DNA of 32,928 nt from Candidatus Infernicultor aquiphilus (GCA_002782675.1 PFIP01000131.1:6028-38955); one strand, 5' to 3'; positions 24,263-32,233 are shown, numbered from the stretch's first letter. The notes: generated by a model from the letters alone, not told the origin. Numbers and translations are program-made.

Positions 24263-24292
24263 ATTATATATATTAATTGGGAAAAATGTCAA
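24263..24292 (-). promoter_or_regulatory. Promoter of RRM gene with long structured 5' UTR
   Basis: Minus strand: TTGACA (24292-24287), 18-base spacer, TATAAT (24268-24263). The UTR (about 24256-24082) contains the inverted repeats GTTATAAA/TTTATAAC (24211-24240) and GCCAATCTT/AAGATTGCC (24178-24203). Confidence 0.65.
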
Positions 24293-24623
24293 GCATTATT
24301 TAGTTTTTTAATAATAATTTTTTCAGTTGGGGGAGAGTATTTGTCTTACAACTTGGTTAGCTGTGGTTCAGTGGAATGCAATTGGCAGCTGTATTTATGC
24401 TGATAAATTCTGTCTTGGACGCTATAGAAAATATTCCTTTAATTCCATTAAAGAAAATGTCTTCGGGATCAGATTCAGGGAATCGATGATGATTTTATCC
24501 CTGATGTCCTGGAAAACGCACAATTTTAATTTCAAAAAAAGAGGATTTTATGGTATGATGTTTTATTAAATATACCATAAAGATAAAAAATAATAGATTA
24601 ACTTTTCAACTAAGGAATAAAAA
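24293..24623. other. Spacer with no gene I can support
   Basis: An 80-codon open stretch from a TTG at 24327 has no Shine-Dalgarno and no recognisable motif. An overlapping frame gives FMLINSVLDAIENIPLIPLK, which has protein-like composition, so this may be another decayed gene. A GAGGATTTTATGGTATGATG segment at 24541-24560 loosely resembles the AAGAAGGATTTT promoter motif and lies about 80 bp before the LysE relic. Confidence 0.4.
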
Positions 24624-25130
24624 ATGTTACTATCTACTTTTTTATTAGAAGCAGTCTTAATCTCTTTATCTGGAGTGGTAGCTCCCGGACCGGTTACTGC
24701 AGTAACGGTTAGTAAAGGGACTAAATCTCCTCATGCCGGAGCAATTATTGCCCTGGGGCATGGGATAGTAGAAATTCCTTTTATGGTTTTAGTCCTTTAT
24801 GGTTTTAGTGAAATATTAAAAATAACTTACGTTAAAGCGATAATAGGTTTACTGGGTGGCATGGTTCTCTTCAAGATGGGCCTCGACTTACTTAAGGGGA
24901 TTAAATCAGAAAAAATGATTCATCTAATGATTCACATTCTCCTCTGATGGCTGGAATTATACTTACTCTGGCCAATCCTTATTTTCTGGTCTGGATGGCC
25001 ACCATTGGTTCTATTCTCATTTTTTGGTAAAAAACTCCAACAGGGACTATTTTTTATTTGTGGAGTTTTTCTCCTATTTTTCAGCGTTAAATTTATCTTC
25101 GATGCAATAAAAATACTTATTTCTTTATAA
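24624..25130 (+). pseudogene. LysE-family transporter relic (frameshift and internal deletion)
   Basis: The N-terminal 95 codons are good LysE: LISLSGVVAPGPVTAVTVSK, then HGIVEIPFMVLVLYG. The frame breaks at the A6 tract 24914-24919: adding one A restores SEKNDSSNDSHSPLMAGIIL, then TLANPYFLVWMATIGSILIF. After that about 70 residues are missing, and the C-terminal GKKLQQGLFFICGVFLLFFS resumes in a further frame, ending at 25130. So there is at least one homopolymer shift plus a deletion. An intact LysE gene is at 10683-11288, but the two are only distantly alike. Confidence 0.85.
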
Positions 25131-25142
25131 ATATTTAAACCA

Positions 25143-25277
25143 ATGGAGCGAATAGGAATGAGGGAAGAAGGGTATTTACGAGAAAGTGTATAGTTCAAAG
25201 ACGAGTGGGCGGATGATGTAATCTATGCGATTCTCGAGAAAGAGTGGAGGTTACAAGGAAGGAAAAAAGATGAATAA
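25143..25277 (+). pseudogene. GNAT acetyltransferase, 3' remnant with in-frame stop
   Basis: The frame reads MERIGMREEGYLRESV, a TAG at 25191, then FKDEWADDVIYAILEKEWRL and a stop at 25275-25277. GM-x-x-EGYLRES ... W-x-D-x-I-x-YAILE-x-EW is the C-terminal signature of RimJ/RimL-type N-acetyltransferases. Everything upstream of this block is gone (the preceding DNA is the LysE relic). Confidence 0.8.
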
Positions 25278-25407
25278 AAAAGAAAATAGTATTAAAATAA
25301 CCCATCTTATGCGTAGAGAAATAATAGAACTAATAAGGACAAAAACTATAATGGAAGGATATGAATGTTGTGATTTTCGATATGTGCAAAAACAAAGATA
25401 TAATTAG
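25270..25407 (+). CDS. Short hypothetical ORF (45 aa)
   Basis: ATG at 25270 with AAGGAAGGAAAAAAG before it; product starts MNKKENSIKITHLMRREIIE and ends CCDFRYVQKQRYN. It overlaps the tail of the GNAT remnant. No recognisable family. It may be the start of a truncated gene. The following 25408-25605 contains no gene I can see. Confidence 0.3.
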   Translation: MNKKENSIKITHLMRREIIELIRTKTIMEGYECCDFRYVQKQRYN

Positions 25408-25605
25408 CTCTACCTTATACCTGACTTTGCCCTCTGCCTGAGGAACTGATCCAAAGGACTTTTGCTACTGTGGTTCAATCGTCAAATTTTATTACTAACC
25501 ATCGAAGCTAACTTTGCTATATATAATAAGGGAGTGGTTATTACAGTCCGCTCTATTTAGAAAGGGCTTTATATGTATTGATTAATTAAAAGGAGGTAAA
25601 AGGTT

Positions 25606-25767
25606 ATGTTAAAAAAAGAGCGTCGTGGTGGGAAAGAGCGTAGGTCAGGACTAAACCGCAGGATTAGTAATGATTCGGATTATAAAGGACCTGAACGCCG
25701 AGGTGGCCGAGATAGGAGATCCGGAAAGAATCGAAGAAAGACGGTCTTAAAGACCGGGATACGTTAA
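25606..25767 (+). CDS. 53-aa arginine-rich protein with duplicated ERRGG-RRSG-NRR block
   Basis: AAAGGAGGTAAAAGGTT precedes the ATG. The product contains ERRGGKERRSGLNRR and, after ISNDSDYKGP, ERRGGRDRRSGKNRR: two copies of a 15-residue unit with Arg pairs at fixed spacing. Small proteins with RR-x-G-x-D/E-RR repeats and a DYKGPERR segment occur in various bacteria without known function. The charge suggests nucleic acid or ribosome binding (inference). A terminator hairpin follows 25 bp after the stop, so it is a monocistronic unit. Confidence 0.75.
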   Translation: MLKKERRGGKERRSGLNRRISNDSDYKGPERRGGRDRRSGKNRRKTVLKTGIR

Positions 25768-25791
25768 GAGAAAGATGGGGATAATCTGTTT

Positions 25792-25826
25792 AAAGCCCTT
25801 TGGCCGGTAAGTTGAAGGGCTTTTTT
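25792..25826 (+). terminator. Rho-independent terminator
   Basis: AAAGCCCTT, a 14-base loop, AAGGGCTTTTTT. It closes the Arg-rich small gene. Confidence 0.8.
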
Positions 25827-25844
25827 AATTGAATTTTTTAAAAA

Positions 25845-25875
25845 GAAGGCATTTAAAACTATTATCGGGTATAAT
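25845..25875 (+). promoter_or_regulatory. AAGAAGG-type promoter motif upstream of lspA
   Basis: AGAAGGCATTTAAAACTATT, then ATCGGGTATAAT, ending 54 bp before the lspA ATG. The same layout is seen at 21854 and 26442. The TATAAT (25870-25875) could also serve as a normal -10. Confidence 0.45.
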
Positions 25876-25929
25876 AAAATAAAAGAAAAGCTTCTTACTC
25901 ACCAAGATTAAAAAGAGAAAAGGGAGAAA

Positions 25930-26454
25930 ATGATTAGTTATCTGAAAAGATTAAAGATTCTAATATTTGTATCGATTATAAGCGTAGGAGCTGATCAGCT
26001 GGCTAAATACGCTGCTAAAAAATTACTTCCTTATGGTGCAATGACTAGCCTTATGGGTGATACGATAAGGTTACAGTACCTTAAAAATAAAGGGGCTTTT
26101 TTAAGTCTGGGTGCTTCTTTACCCGAAGAAACACGATTTTGGATTTTTATGGTCTCAGTATCTTTAGTGCTAAATATTATATTTCTTTACCTGATTTTTT
26201 CGAAAAGGCTGTCCTTTTTACCGACCCTTGCTATATCCCTGATCTTCAGTGGAGCGATGAGTAATCTGATTGACCGACTGACTTATGATGGTGCGGTAAT
26301 CGATTTTTTAAATATCGGAATAGGAAAGTTGCGGACTGGTGTATTTAATTTAGCTGATTTTGCAGTTATCTGCGGAGTTGCACTGCTCTTTTATTTTAGT
26401 CTATTTAATCACCTACAACCTGAAATTCTTTTAATTAAAAAGAAGGATTTTTAA
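25930..26454 (+). CDS. lspA: Signal peptidase II (prolipoprotein)
   Basis: 174-aa, four-helix membrane aspartyl protease that removes lipoprotein signal peptides after diacylglyceryl modification. Family motifs: SVGADQLAKY near the first helix, RLQYLKNKGAFLSLG, GAMSNLIDRLTYDGAVIDF (catalytic Asp125) and GVFNLADFAVICGV (catalytic Asp143). AAAGGGAG precedes the ATG. Slightly longer than the ~160-residue norm owing to the C-terminal tail. The stop codon lies within the promoter motif of the following transporter genes. Presence of LspA implies lipoproteins are made. Confidence 0.95.
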   Translation: MISYLKRLKILIFVSIISVGADQLAKYAAKKLLPYGAMTSLMGDTIRLQYLKNKGAFLSLGASLPEETRFWIFMVSVSLVLNIIFLYLIFSKRLSFLPTLAISLIFSGAMSNLIDRLTYDGAVIDFLNIGIGKLRTGVFNLADFAVICGVALLFYFSLFNHLQPEILLIKKKDF

Positions 26455-26468
26455 AACTTTTGTCGAAT
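26442..26468 (+). promoter_or_regulatory. Sigma-H-like promoter motif before the BMP-ABC operon
   Basis: GAAGGATTT (26442-26450), 11-base spacer, GTCGAAT (26462-26468). This fits the B. subtilis sigma-H consensus RnAGGAwWW-N11/12-RnnGAAT. It overlaps the lspA stop codon and lies 66 bp before the permease ATG. No sigma-H gene is in the window. Confidence 0.45.
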
Positions 26469-26533
26469 ATAAAAAGGTAAAGAAAGGTAAAGAGGAGAAT
26501 ATAAGTAAAACTATATTATATAGAGGTGGTAAG

Positions 26534-27655
26534 ATGAAATACAAGAGGGTCCGGGAAATATTAACCGGCCTTATTCCTATAGCGGCGTTTCTCCTTGCCC
26601 TGTTAATGGGGACAATGATGATTGCTATTCTCGGAATAAATCCCTGGGTTGCCTACCAGGCCCTGTACAACGGTGCGTTTGGGAGTATAAATGCTATAGC
26701 AGACACCATAGTCAAGGCAACTACTTTGCTTTTCGTAGGGTTGGGAATTTGTATTGCCTTTCGTGCTGGGGTATTAAACATTGGCGGGGAAGGTCAGCTG
26801 GTAGTTGGAGCTCTCTCCGCCACTATAATTTGTCTTACCTTTCCAGATTTAGCCGGTTGGATACTGATTATTATTGCTTTGTTGGTTGGACTCTTAAGTG
26901 GAGCGATATGGGGAGGAATTGCTGGATTTCTTAAAGCTTATTTTAATGTAAACGAGATCCTGAGCACCATAATGCTGAATTATATTGCGGTTTATGGGAT
27001 GAATTATCTTCTTCGTGGACCGATAATGGACCCTCTCCAGGTAAAACTTGGCTCCTTTATTCCTCAGACTGCCCGTTTACCTCAAGCAGTTGACCTTCCT
27101 CGCCTTATTCCTACTCGTCTTAATCTGGGAATCATAATTGCCATTTTTTTTGCTATTCTGGTTTATATTTTTCTCTGGCGGACCACCATTGGCTTCCGTA
27201 TCCGAATGATAGGGCAAAATATACCAGCCTCACGAGCGTCTGGAATTAATGTACCGAAGTATATGGTCCTTGCTTTTTTCTTAAGTGGAGCTTTAGTGGG
27301 ATTAGGTGGAGCAATTGAAGTGCTGGGGGTCCATCACCGGATGTTCACCGATGGTTCCGCATCTGGTTTTACTGGTAGTGCGGGCTTTAATGGGATTGTG
27401 GCTGCTTTGTTTGGCCAACTTCATCCCCTGGGAACAATTCCAGCTTCCTTATTATTAGGAGCACTTCTTACCGGAGCAAATAAAATGCAAAGAGTAGTGC
27501 AAATACCTTCTGCATTGATTGGTGCTTTAAACGGTCTGATTGTACTCTTCGTAGTAGGAAGTGAATATCTACGCCGTAGTCAGGCTCGGCGGGTGGAACT
27601 GATTACCGAAGTGGGATATAATTCTAAGCATAAAAGTAAAAAGGAGGATGAATAA
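26534..27655 (+). CDS. BMP-type ABC transporter permease 1 (nucleoside/simple sugar)
   Basis: 373 aa with 8-10 membrane helices, BPD_transp_2 family (NupP/YufP-like). NIGGEGQLVVGALSATI, FNVNEILSTIMLNYIAVYGMNYLL and GIVAALFGQLHPLGTIPASLLLGALLTG are characteristic of the permeases of purine-nucleoside importers with BMP-family binding proteins. It is the first gene of the four-gene importer set. AGAGGTGGTAAG is the ribosome binding site. Its stop overlaps the next start by one base (TAATG), so the two permeases are coupled. Confidence 0.92.
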   Translation: MKYKRVREILTGLIPIAAFLLALLMGTMMIAILGINPWVAYQALYNGAFGSINAIADTIVKATTLLFVGLGICIAFRAGVLNIGGEGQLVVGALSATIICLTFPDLAGWILIIIALLVGLLSGAIWGGIAGFLKAYFNVNEILSTIMLNYIAVYGMNYLLRGPIMDPLQVKLGSFIPQTARLPQAVDLPRLIPTRLNLGIIIAIFFAILVYIFLWRTTIGFRIRMIGQNIPASRASGINVPKYMVLAFFLSGALVGLGGAIEVLGVHHRMFTDGSASGFTGSAGFNGIVAALFGQLHPLGTIPASLLLGALLTGANKMQRVVQIPSALIGALNGLIVLFVVGSEYLRRSQARRVELITEVGYNSKHKSKKEDE

Positions 27656-28575
27656 TGGAAGCGATTATTATTGGGATTACAAAATCTGCAATTCGTCTGG
27701 CCACACCATATCTCTACGCTTCCATTGGAGAAACACTCGGGCAGTTGAGTGGGGTCCTTAATCTTGGGGTAGATGGGGTGATGCTTATGGGAGCCTTTAG
27801 TGCCTTCTATACGGTTCTTAAGACTGGAAATCTTGGACTGGGCTTGTTAGTTGCCATAGTAGTCGGAGCAATATTTGGTCTTCTGATTGCTTTTGTTAAT
27901 GTTACCTTAAAAGCTGAACAAGGGATTAGTGGAATTGGGTTTTATATATTCGGTCAAGGGCTAAGTAGTGTCTTATTTAGTGTGATGATAGGATCAGTAC
28001 ATACGGTTAATGGTTTCCCTCCCCTTCCTATCCCTTGGTTTTCTGATCTCCCGCTGGTGGGTGAAATCTTATTTCAGCAAAATATCCTGGTATACGGTGC
28101 CTTTGCCTTGATTCCTCTATCCTGGTTTTTGTTGACTAAGACTCCTTTAGGGCTTAATATTCGAGCGGTAGGACAAAACCCCCAGGCTGCCGACTCATTG
28201 GGGGTTAATATTGTGCGTATTCGCTATTTCACGGTAATAGCAGGTGGAATACTGTCTGGGATTGCCGGAGCGTCTCTCTCTATTGCTCTACTCAATGTAT
28301 TTCAGCAAAATTTGACTAATGGAATGGGGTTTATTGCTGTAGCACTGGTATATTTTGGAGCTTGGCGTCCTCTAAGTGTTCTTAATGGTGCACTGCTATT
28401 CAGCACTGTAAATGCTATTCAGATCTGGGTTCAGGTAAAAGGTATTAATATTCCCCCTGATTTTACCTTGATGATGCCTTATCTGGTTACTATCGTGGTG
28501 CTTACCGCAATGGCTAAACGTCGTGTACGCCCCCCTGCTGCATTAAATAAGCCTTTCCAGCGTGGAGAGGAATAG
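27655..28575 (+). CDS. BMP-type ABC transporter permease 2
   Basis: 306 aa, the shorter NupQ/YufQ-like partner permease. SIGETLGQLSGVLNLGVDGVMLMGAF is the conserved N-terminal block (the counterpart of NIGGEGQ in permease 1), with LKAEQGISGIGFYIFGQGLS, GLNIRAVGQNPQAADSLGVN and GMGFIAVALVYFGAWRPLSV following. The translation start overlaps the preceding stop, with AAAGGAGGATG as Shine-Dalgarno. It forms a heterodimeric pore with permease 1. Confidence 0.92.
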   Translation: MEAIIIGITKSAIRLATPYLYASIGETLGQLSGVLNLGVDGVMLMGAFSAFYTVLKTGNLGLGLLVAIVVGAIFGLLIAFVNVTLKAEQGISGIGFYIFGQGLSSVLFSVMIGSVHTVNGFPPLPIPWFSDLPLVGEILFQQNILVYGAFALIPLSWFLLTKTPLGLNIRAVGQNPQAADSLGVNIVRIRYFTVIAGGILSGIAGASLSIALLNVFQQNLTNGMGFIAVALVYFGAWRPLSVLNGALLFSTVNAIQIWVQVKGINIPPDFTLMMPYLVTIVVLTAMAKRRVRPPAALNKPFQRGEE

Positions 28576-28671
28576 AAAGAGGAGGTGATTAATAATAAGA
28601 TAAAGTACTGAAAATAATAAAAGGTTTTCTATATTCAAAATTTTAATATTAAAAAATAGGAGGAATAAAAA

Positions 28672-29640
28672 ATGAAACGGAATAAAATAATAATAATACT
28701 TACTATAATAAGTATTTTTGTCTTATCTCTTGGTATCGGAGCAAGTGCGGAAGCCTTCCGGGTAGCCTTAATTATGCCCAGTACGATTAATGATTTTGCC
28801 TGGAGTCAAAGTATGTATGATGCCCTGCTTACGATTCAAAATGAGATGGGTAAGGAGAATTTTCAGTTTGTCTATTCAGAGAATATGTTTGTAGTAGCAG
28901 ATGCTGCGGCTGCTATTCGAGATTATGCCAGTGAGGGTTATAATTTGGTAATTGCTCATGGTTCGCAGTATGGAGCCTCTTTAGCAGATATTGCTCCTGA
29001 TTTCCCCAAGACGAGTTTTGCCTGGGGGTCAACTGCTAATGTTTTTGCTGATCAGGGTATTACTAATATATTTGCCTATGAACCTTACTCTGAGGAAGGG
29101 GGCTATGTTAATGGTGTCCTGGCCGCAAAGCTTTCCAAGAAGGATATCTTTGGAGTAATTGGTCCGATTGAGACTGGTGATGCCAAACGTTATACCGAAG
29201 GATTCAAAGCTGGTATACAAGCAGTAAAGCCAAATGCTCAAGTAAACGTAACCTGGATTGGTTCTTATAGTGATGTTGCCCTTGCTTCCGAAGCAGCACA
29301 AACTCATATTAATGCTGGAGCAGATGTTCTTACTGGCACAGCGCAGATGACCGTAGGAGCAATTGGAGTAGCGCGTCAGAGAGGGGCTCTCTGGTTTGGA
29401 TATGATGTGGACCAATCTGCCCTGGCCCCTAAAAATGTGATCTGTAGTGTAGATGTTGACTGGGTAGTTGCCCTTAAGCCAATGATTGACCTGATTAAAA
29501 AAGGAGAGAGGGGAGGTAAAATCTTTACTCTTAACTTAGCTAATGGTGGTCTCAAAATGGTTGTAAATCCAGAAGCACTGGTAGGCCAAACCATCGAGGA
29601 TATAGTTAAAGGAAATATTCAGGTCAAGGTAGAGAAGTAA
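28672..29640 (+). CDS. BMP-family substrate-binding protein
   Basis: 322 aa. A signal peptide (KIIIILTIISIFVLSLGIGASA) without a lipobox Cys precedes EAFRVALIMPSTINDFAWSQSMYDAL, the typical opening of Bmp/PnrA (PF02608) nucleoside-binding proteins. VIAHGSQYGASLADIAPDFP, YVNGVLAAKLSKKDIFGVIGP and FGYDVDQSALAPKNVICSVD follow. It is expected to capture purine nucleosides or related ligands outside the membrane for the permeases. Lack of a Cys is unusual because many relatives are lipoproteins; it may be freely periplasmic. AATAGGAGGAAT precedes the ATG. Confidence 0.92.
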   Translation: MKRNKIIIILTIISIFVLSLGIGASAEAFRVALIMPSTINDFAWSQSMYDALLTIQNEMGKENFQFVYSENMFVVADAAAAIRDYASEGYNLVIAHGSQYGASLADIAPDFPKTSFAWGSTANVFADQGITNIFAYEPYSEEGGYVNGVLAAKLSKKDIFGVIGPIETGDAKRYTEGFKAGIQAVKPNAQVNVTWIGSYSDVALASEAAQTHINAGADVLTGTAQMTVGAIGVARQRGALWFGYDVDQSALAPKNVICSVDVDWVVALKPMIDLIKKGERGGKIFTLNLANGGLKMVVNPEALVGQTIEDIVKGNIQVKVEK

Positions 29641-29685
29641 AGATAGATTCAGAGTGCCCTACAGAGCTCTGGTCTTCATTTAGAT

Positions 29686-31245
29686 ATGATAAAAAATAGT
29701 TCTAAAATAATTAATTTGATCAAGGTCGAAACAGTAGAGATGAGAGGAATAGTGAAGCAGTTCCCAGGTGTCCTGGCCAATGACCACATTAACTTTGATG
29801 TCCATGTAGGGGAAGTTCATACTCTCCTGGGTGAAAATGGAGCTGGGAAAAGTACTCTAATGAAAATTCTTTATGGTATATATCACCAGGATGAAGGTGA
29901 AATTTACGTTAATGGAAAATTGGTTAATATACGTTCTCCGCTGGATGCAATTCGACTGGGGATTGGAATGGTCCACCAGCATTTTATGCTGGTCCCTACT
30001 CTTACGGTAGCAGAAAATGTAGCCTTAGGACTTCCTTCCTCACGAAAGTTTCTTCTTGATCTGGATATGGTCACTGAGCGTATTAAAGAGCTAGTCAAAA
30101 TAAATGGTCTCTATGTTGATCCAGAGGCAAAAGTATGGCAACTCTCTGTAGGAGAGCAACAACGAGTGGAAATATTGAAAGTCTTATATCGCGGAGCTTC
30201 TCTCCTTATCTTGGATGAACCGACTGCTGTTCTTACTCCGCAGGAGGTGGAAGAACTCTTCCACGTCTTGCGGAGTATGATAAAGAGGGGATATACTATT
30301 ATTTTTATCAGTCATAAACTTCGTGAAGTTCTATCTTTAAGTAATCGTATAACCATACTGCGTGATGGTAAGGTAGTAAAGACTCTTCCTGCTGTGGAAG
30401 CAACTCAAGAGAAACTTGCCCGCCTTATGGTGGGGAGAGAAGTTCTTTTGCAAGTTGAACATCCTGCAGTAAAACTTGGGAAAGTAGCTCTTGCTTTAGA
30501 AGGAATTTGGGTTCAAGGAGATGAAGGACTTCATGCCCTGCGGGGAATTGATTTGGAAGTGCACTCTGGTGAAATTCTTGGCATTGCCGGGGTTTCCGGA
30601 AATGGTCAAAGTGAACTGGCAGAAGTTATCGCTGGTCTACGAAAACCTACCCAGGGGAAAGTATTTATAAAAGGAATTAATGTTACTAATTGGTCGCCTT
30701 CCCAGCTTCTTGATTATGGTCTTTCTTATATTCCCGAAGAACGGATGCGGGACGGTGTAGTTCAGGAATTTAATATAGAAGAAAATCTGATTCTTAAAGA
30801 TCATATCCACCCGCCTTATGCTAAGGGAATATTTATGAATTTCCATAAAATCGGTCAGGAAAGCGAACGTCTAATCAAGAATTTTGATATCAGGACTCCT
30901 TCTCGCTATACTTCTTTAAAAAGCCTTTCCGGTGGAAATATTCAAAAACTAATCTTAGCGCGAGAACTCTCTCGAAAACCCAGTGTTCTAGTAGCTGCTC
31001 AACCAACCCGCGGATTAGACATTAGTGCTACAGAATATGTTCATCGGCAATTGATTGAACAAAGGATAAAATTAAAAACCGCAACACTTCTTATTTCTGA
31101 CGACCTGGATGAAATTTTATCACTTGCTGATCGGATTGCAGTTATTTACGAGGGTGAGATTATGGGAGTAGTAAAGCGAAATGAAGTTAGTGTTGAGGAA
31201 TTGGGTATGATGATGGGAGGGGTACATAAAGATAATATCCCCTGA
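29686..31245 (+). CDS. ABC transporter ATPase with two nucleotide-binding domains
   Basis: 519 aa, fused double ATPase of the NupO/RbsA type. Domain 1 (residues ~15-245): Walker A GENGAGKST (49-57), signature LSVGEQQRVEI, Walker B LLILDEPTAVLTP. Domain 2 (~265-515): degenerate Walker A GVSGNGQSE, LSGGNIQKLILARELS, and VLVAAQPTRGLD, where Gln replaces the Walker B Asp/Glu as usual in this family. Powers nucleoside import with the two upstream permeases and binding protein. No clear Shine-Dalgarno precedes the ATG at 29686; the next in-frame ATG (29740) is possible, since homology begins about there. Confidence 0.93.
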   Translation: MIKNSSKIINLIKVETVEMRGIVKQFPGVLANDHINFDVHVGEVHTLLGENGAGKSTLMKILYGIYHQDEGEIYVNGKLVNIRSPLDAIRLGIGMVHQHFMLVPTLTVAENVALGLPSSRKFLLDLDMVTERIKELVKINGLYVDPEAKVWQLSVGEQQRVEILKVLYRGASLLILDEPTAVLTPQEVEELFHVLRSMIKRGYTIIFISHKLREVLSLSNRITILRDGKVVKTLPAVEATQEKLARLMVGREVLLQVEHPAVKLGKVALALEGIWVQGDEGLHALRGIDLEVHSGEILGIAGVSGNGQSELAEVIAGLRKPTQGKVFIKGINVTNWSPSQLLDYGLSYIPEERMRDGVVQEFNIEENLILKDHIHPPYAKGIFMNFHKIGQESERLIKNFDIRTPSRYTSLKSLSGGNIQKLILARELSRKPSVLVAAQPTRGLDISATEYVHRQLIEQRIKLKTATLLISDDLDEILSLADRIAVIYEGEIMGVVKRNEVSVEELGMMMGGVHKDNIP

Positions 31246-31444
31246 TATTTTCCGGATACAAGATCCACTTTTTCGGAAACGGTCTATTGACCAAATACCG
31301 GAAGGTGCGGAATTACCCTATACCATTTTAGATTTATAATCTAAGATAAATTAGTATATAATAGATAAAGCGATGGTAATAATTTAGAAGAGAAGAAAAA
31401 GTATAAAATTAAATAAAAAATAAAAAGAGAAGGAGGGGGTAAAA

Positions 31445-31681
31445 ATGCCTCATGTAATTATTAAAATGTATGCTGGTAGAACCGAAGAGCAAAAGAAAAA
31501 ACTGGTCAAAGCTATTACCGATTCTATCGTGAAAATAGTCGATGCTGATAAAAAATATGTCTCTATTGCTATTGAAGATGTAAGTCCGGAAGACTGGGCG
31601 GAAAAGGTATATCGTCCGGATATATTAGAGAAGCAAAACACACTTTATAAGAAACCAGGATATAATCCGTTTTGTGAATAA
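31445..31681 (+). CDS. 4-oxalocrotonate tautomerase-like protein
   Basis: 78 aa, with Pro2 as the catalytic base after Met removal (MPHVIIKMYAGRTEEQKKKL) and the family block VKAITDSIVKIVDADKKYVSIAIEDVSPEDWAEKV. A tautomerase superfamily member, the hexamer-forming 4-OT size class, which interconverts keto/enol acids or may act in other proton-transfer reactions. GAAGGAGGGGGTAAAA is a strong Shine-Dalgarno. It is 200 bp after the ABC ATPase; the gap contains a TTAGATT/AATCTAA inverted repeat at 31328-31344 but no clear promoter. A stem-loop lies just downstream. Confidence 0.9.
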   Translation: MPHVIIKMYAGRTEEQKKKLVKAITDSIVKIVDADKKYVSIAIEDVSPEDWAEKVYRPDILEKQNTLYKKPGYNPFCE

Positions 31682-31691
31682 TAAGACTGTT

Positions 31692-31716
31692 CTATTTATA
31701 TATCTTATATAAATAG
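31692..31716. repeat. AT-rich perfect stem-loop after tautomerase gene
   Basis: CTATTTATATA, TCT loop, TATATAAATAG: 11 bp perfect stem. No U-run follows, so it may be a pause or processing site rather than a terminator. Confidence 0.5.
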
Positions 31717-31832
31717 TATGATAAGGGATTAAAGTAAGGGACAGTTAACCAGCTCAAGGTAGTATTTTTATGGAGAGAAGAGATAGAAGGCTGGAAAGAG
31801 CCAAAGGAAGGTTTTTTTTAAAGGAGGTTAAT

Positions 31833-32177
31833 ATGTTTTGGGCCTTAGTAGTAGGAATTATTTCTATGGCGGTATTAGGTTCTATTCCTTTGTTTGGTCC
31901 ACTTTTGGCTGGTTTTATCGCCGGATTGATCGTTAGAGGAACAGGGAATGGAGCCTTAGCTGGTTTTTTAAGTGGGAGTATCGGAGGAATTTTAGCTATG
32001 TTTATCCTTACTAGTTTAGGTGGGGTAGTCGGCAGTGTCACTGGCGGATTACTGGGAGGGGTATTAGGTGGAATGTTTGGGGCCATATTAGGAGGAGGGA
32101 TTTTTATAGCTACCCTTTATTTCGGTTTATTGGGACTAATCGGGGGAGCTCTGGGAGGTTTGGCCCGACCTAGATAG
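31833..32177 (+). CDS. Glycine-zipper membrane protein (DUF5518-like)
   Basis: 114 aa from the ATG at 31833, chosen because TTTAAAGGAGGTTAAT precedes it; an earlier in-frame ATG (31770) lacks a ribosome binding site. Four hydrophobic segments rich in G-x-x-x-G: IPLFGPLLAGFIAGLIVRGTG, then GALAGFLSGSIGGILAMFIL, GLLGGVLGGMFGAILGGG, and a last helix ending in ALGGLARPR. The P-x-x-G-P-x-x-A-G-x-x-A-G opening resembles DUF5518. Role unknown; such small proteins sit in the cytoplasmic membrane. Confidence 0.75.
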   Translation: MFWALVVGIISMAVLGSIPLFGPLLAGFIAGLIVRGTGNGALAGFLSGSIGGILAMFILTSLGGVVGSVTGGLLGGVLGGMFGAILGGGIFIATLYFGLLGLIGGALGGLARPR

Positions 32178-32233
32178 GGAATATAGGTCTGAAGGAAATC
32201 TTGAAAATAAATTAGGTAAATTGGAATTAATAA

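Noticed and set aside
24327-24569. 80-codon plus-strand open frame
   Set aside because: TTG start without Shine-Dalgarno, no family signature, in a region of gene decay.
28587-28613. GTG-initiated eight-codon ORF after AGAGGAGGTGATT downstream of permease 2
   Set aside because: Good ribosome-binding-like sequence, but no conserved feature and the GTG is inside the Shine-Dalgarno; probably a vestige.
29029-29415. Minus-strand open frame within the BMP-binding protein gene
   Set aside because: Shadow frame opposite a clearly coding sequence.
31328-31344. TTAGATT-TAT-AATCTAA inverted repeat as an operator for the tautomerase gene
   Set aside because: Short and AT-rich, no promoter context; chance occurrence is likely in this composition.
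31754-32086. Minus-strand Pro/Lys-rich open frame opposite the glycine-zipper gene
   Set aside because: Complement of glycine codons gives proline codons; no start context.
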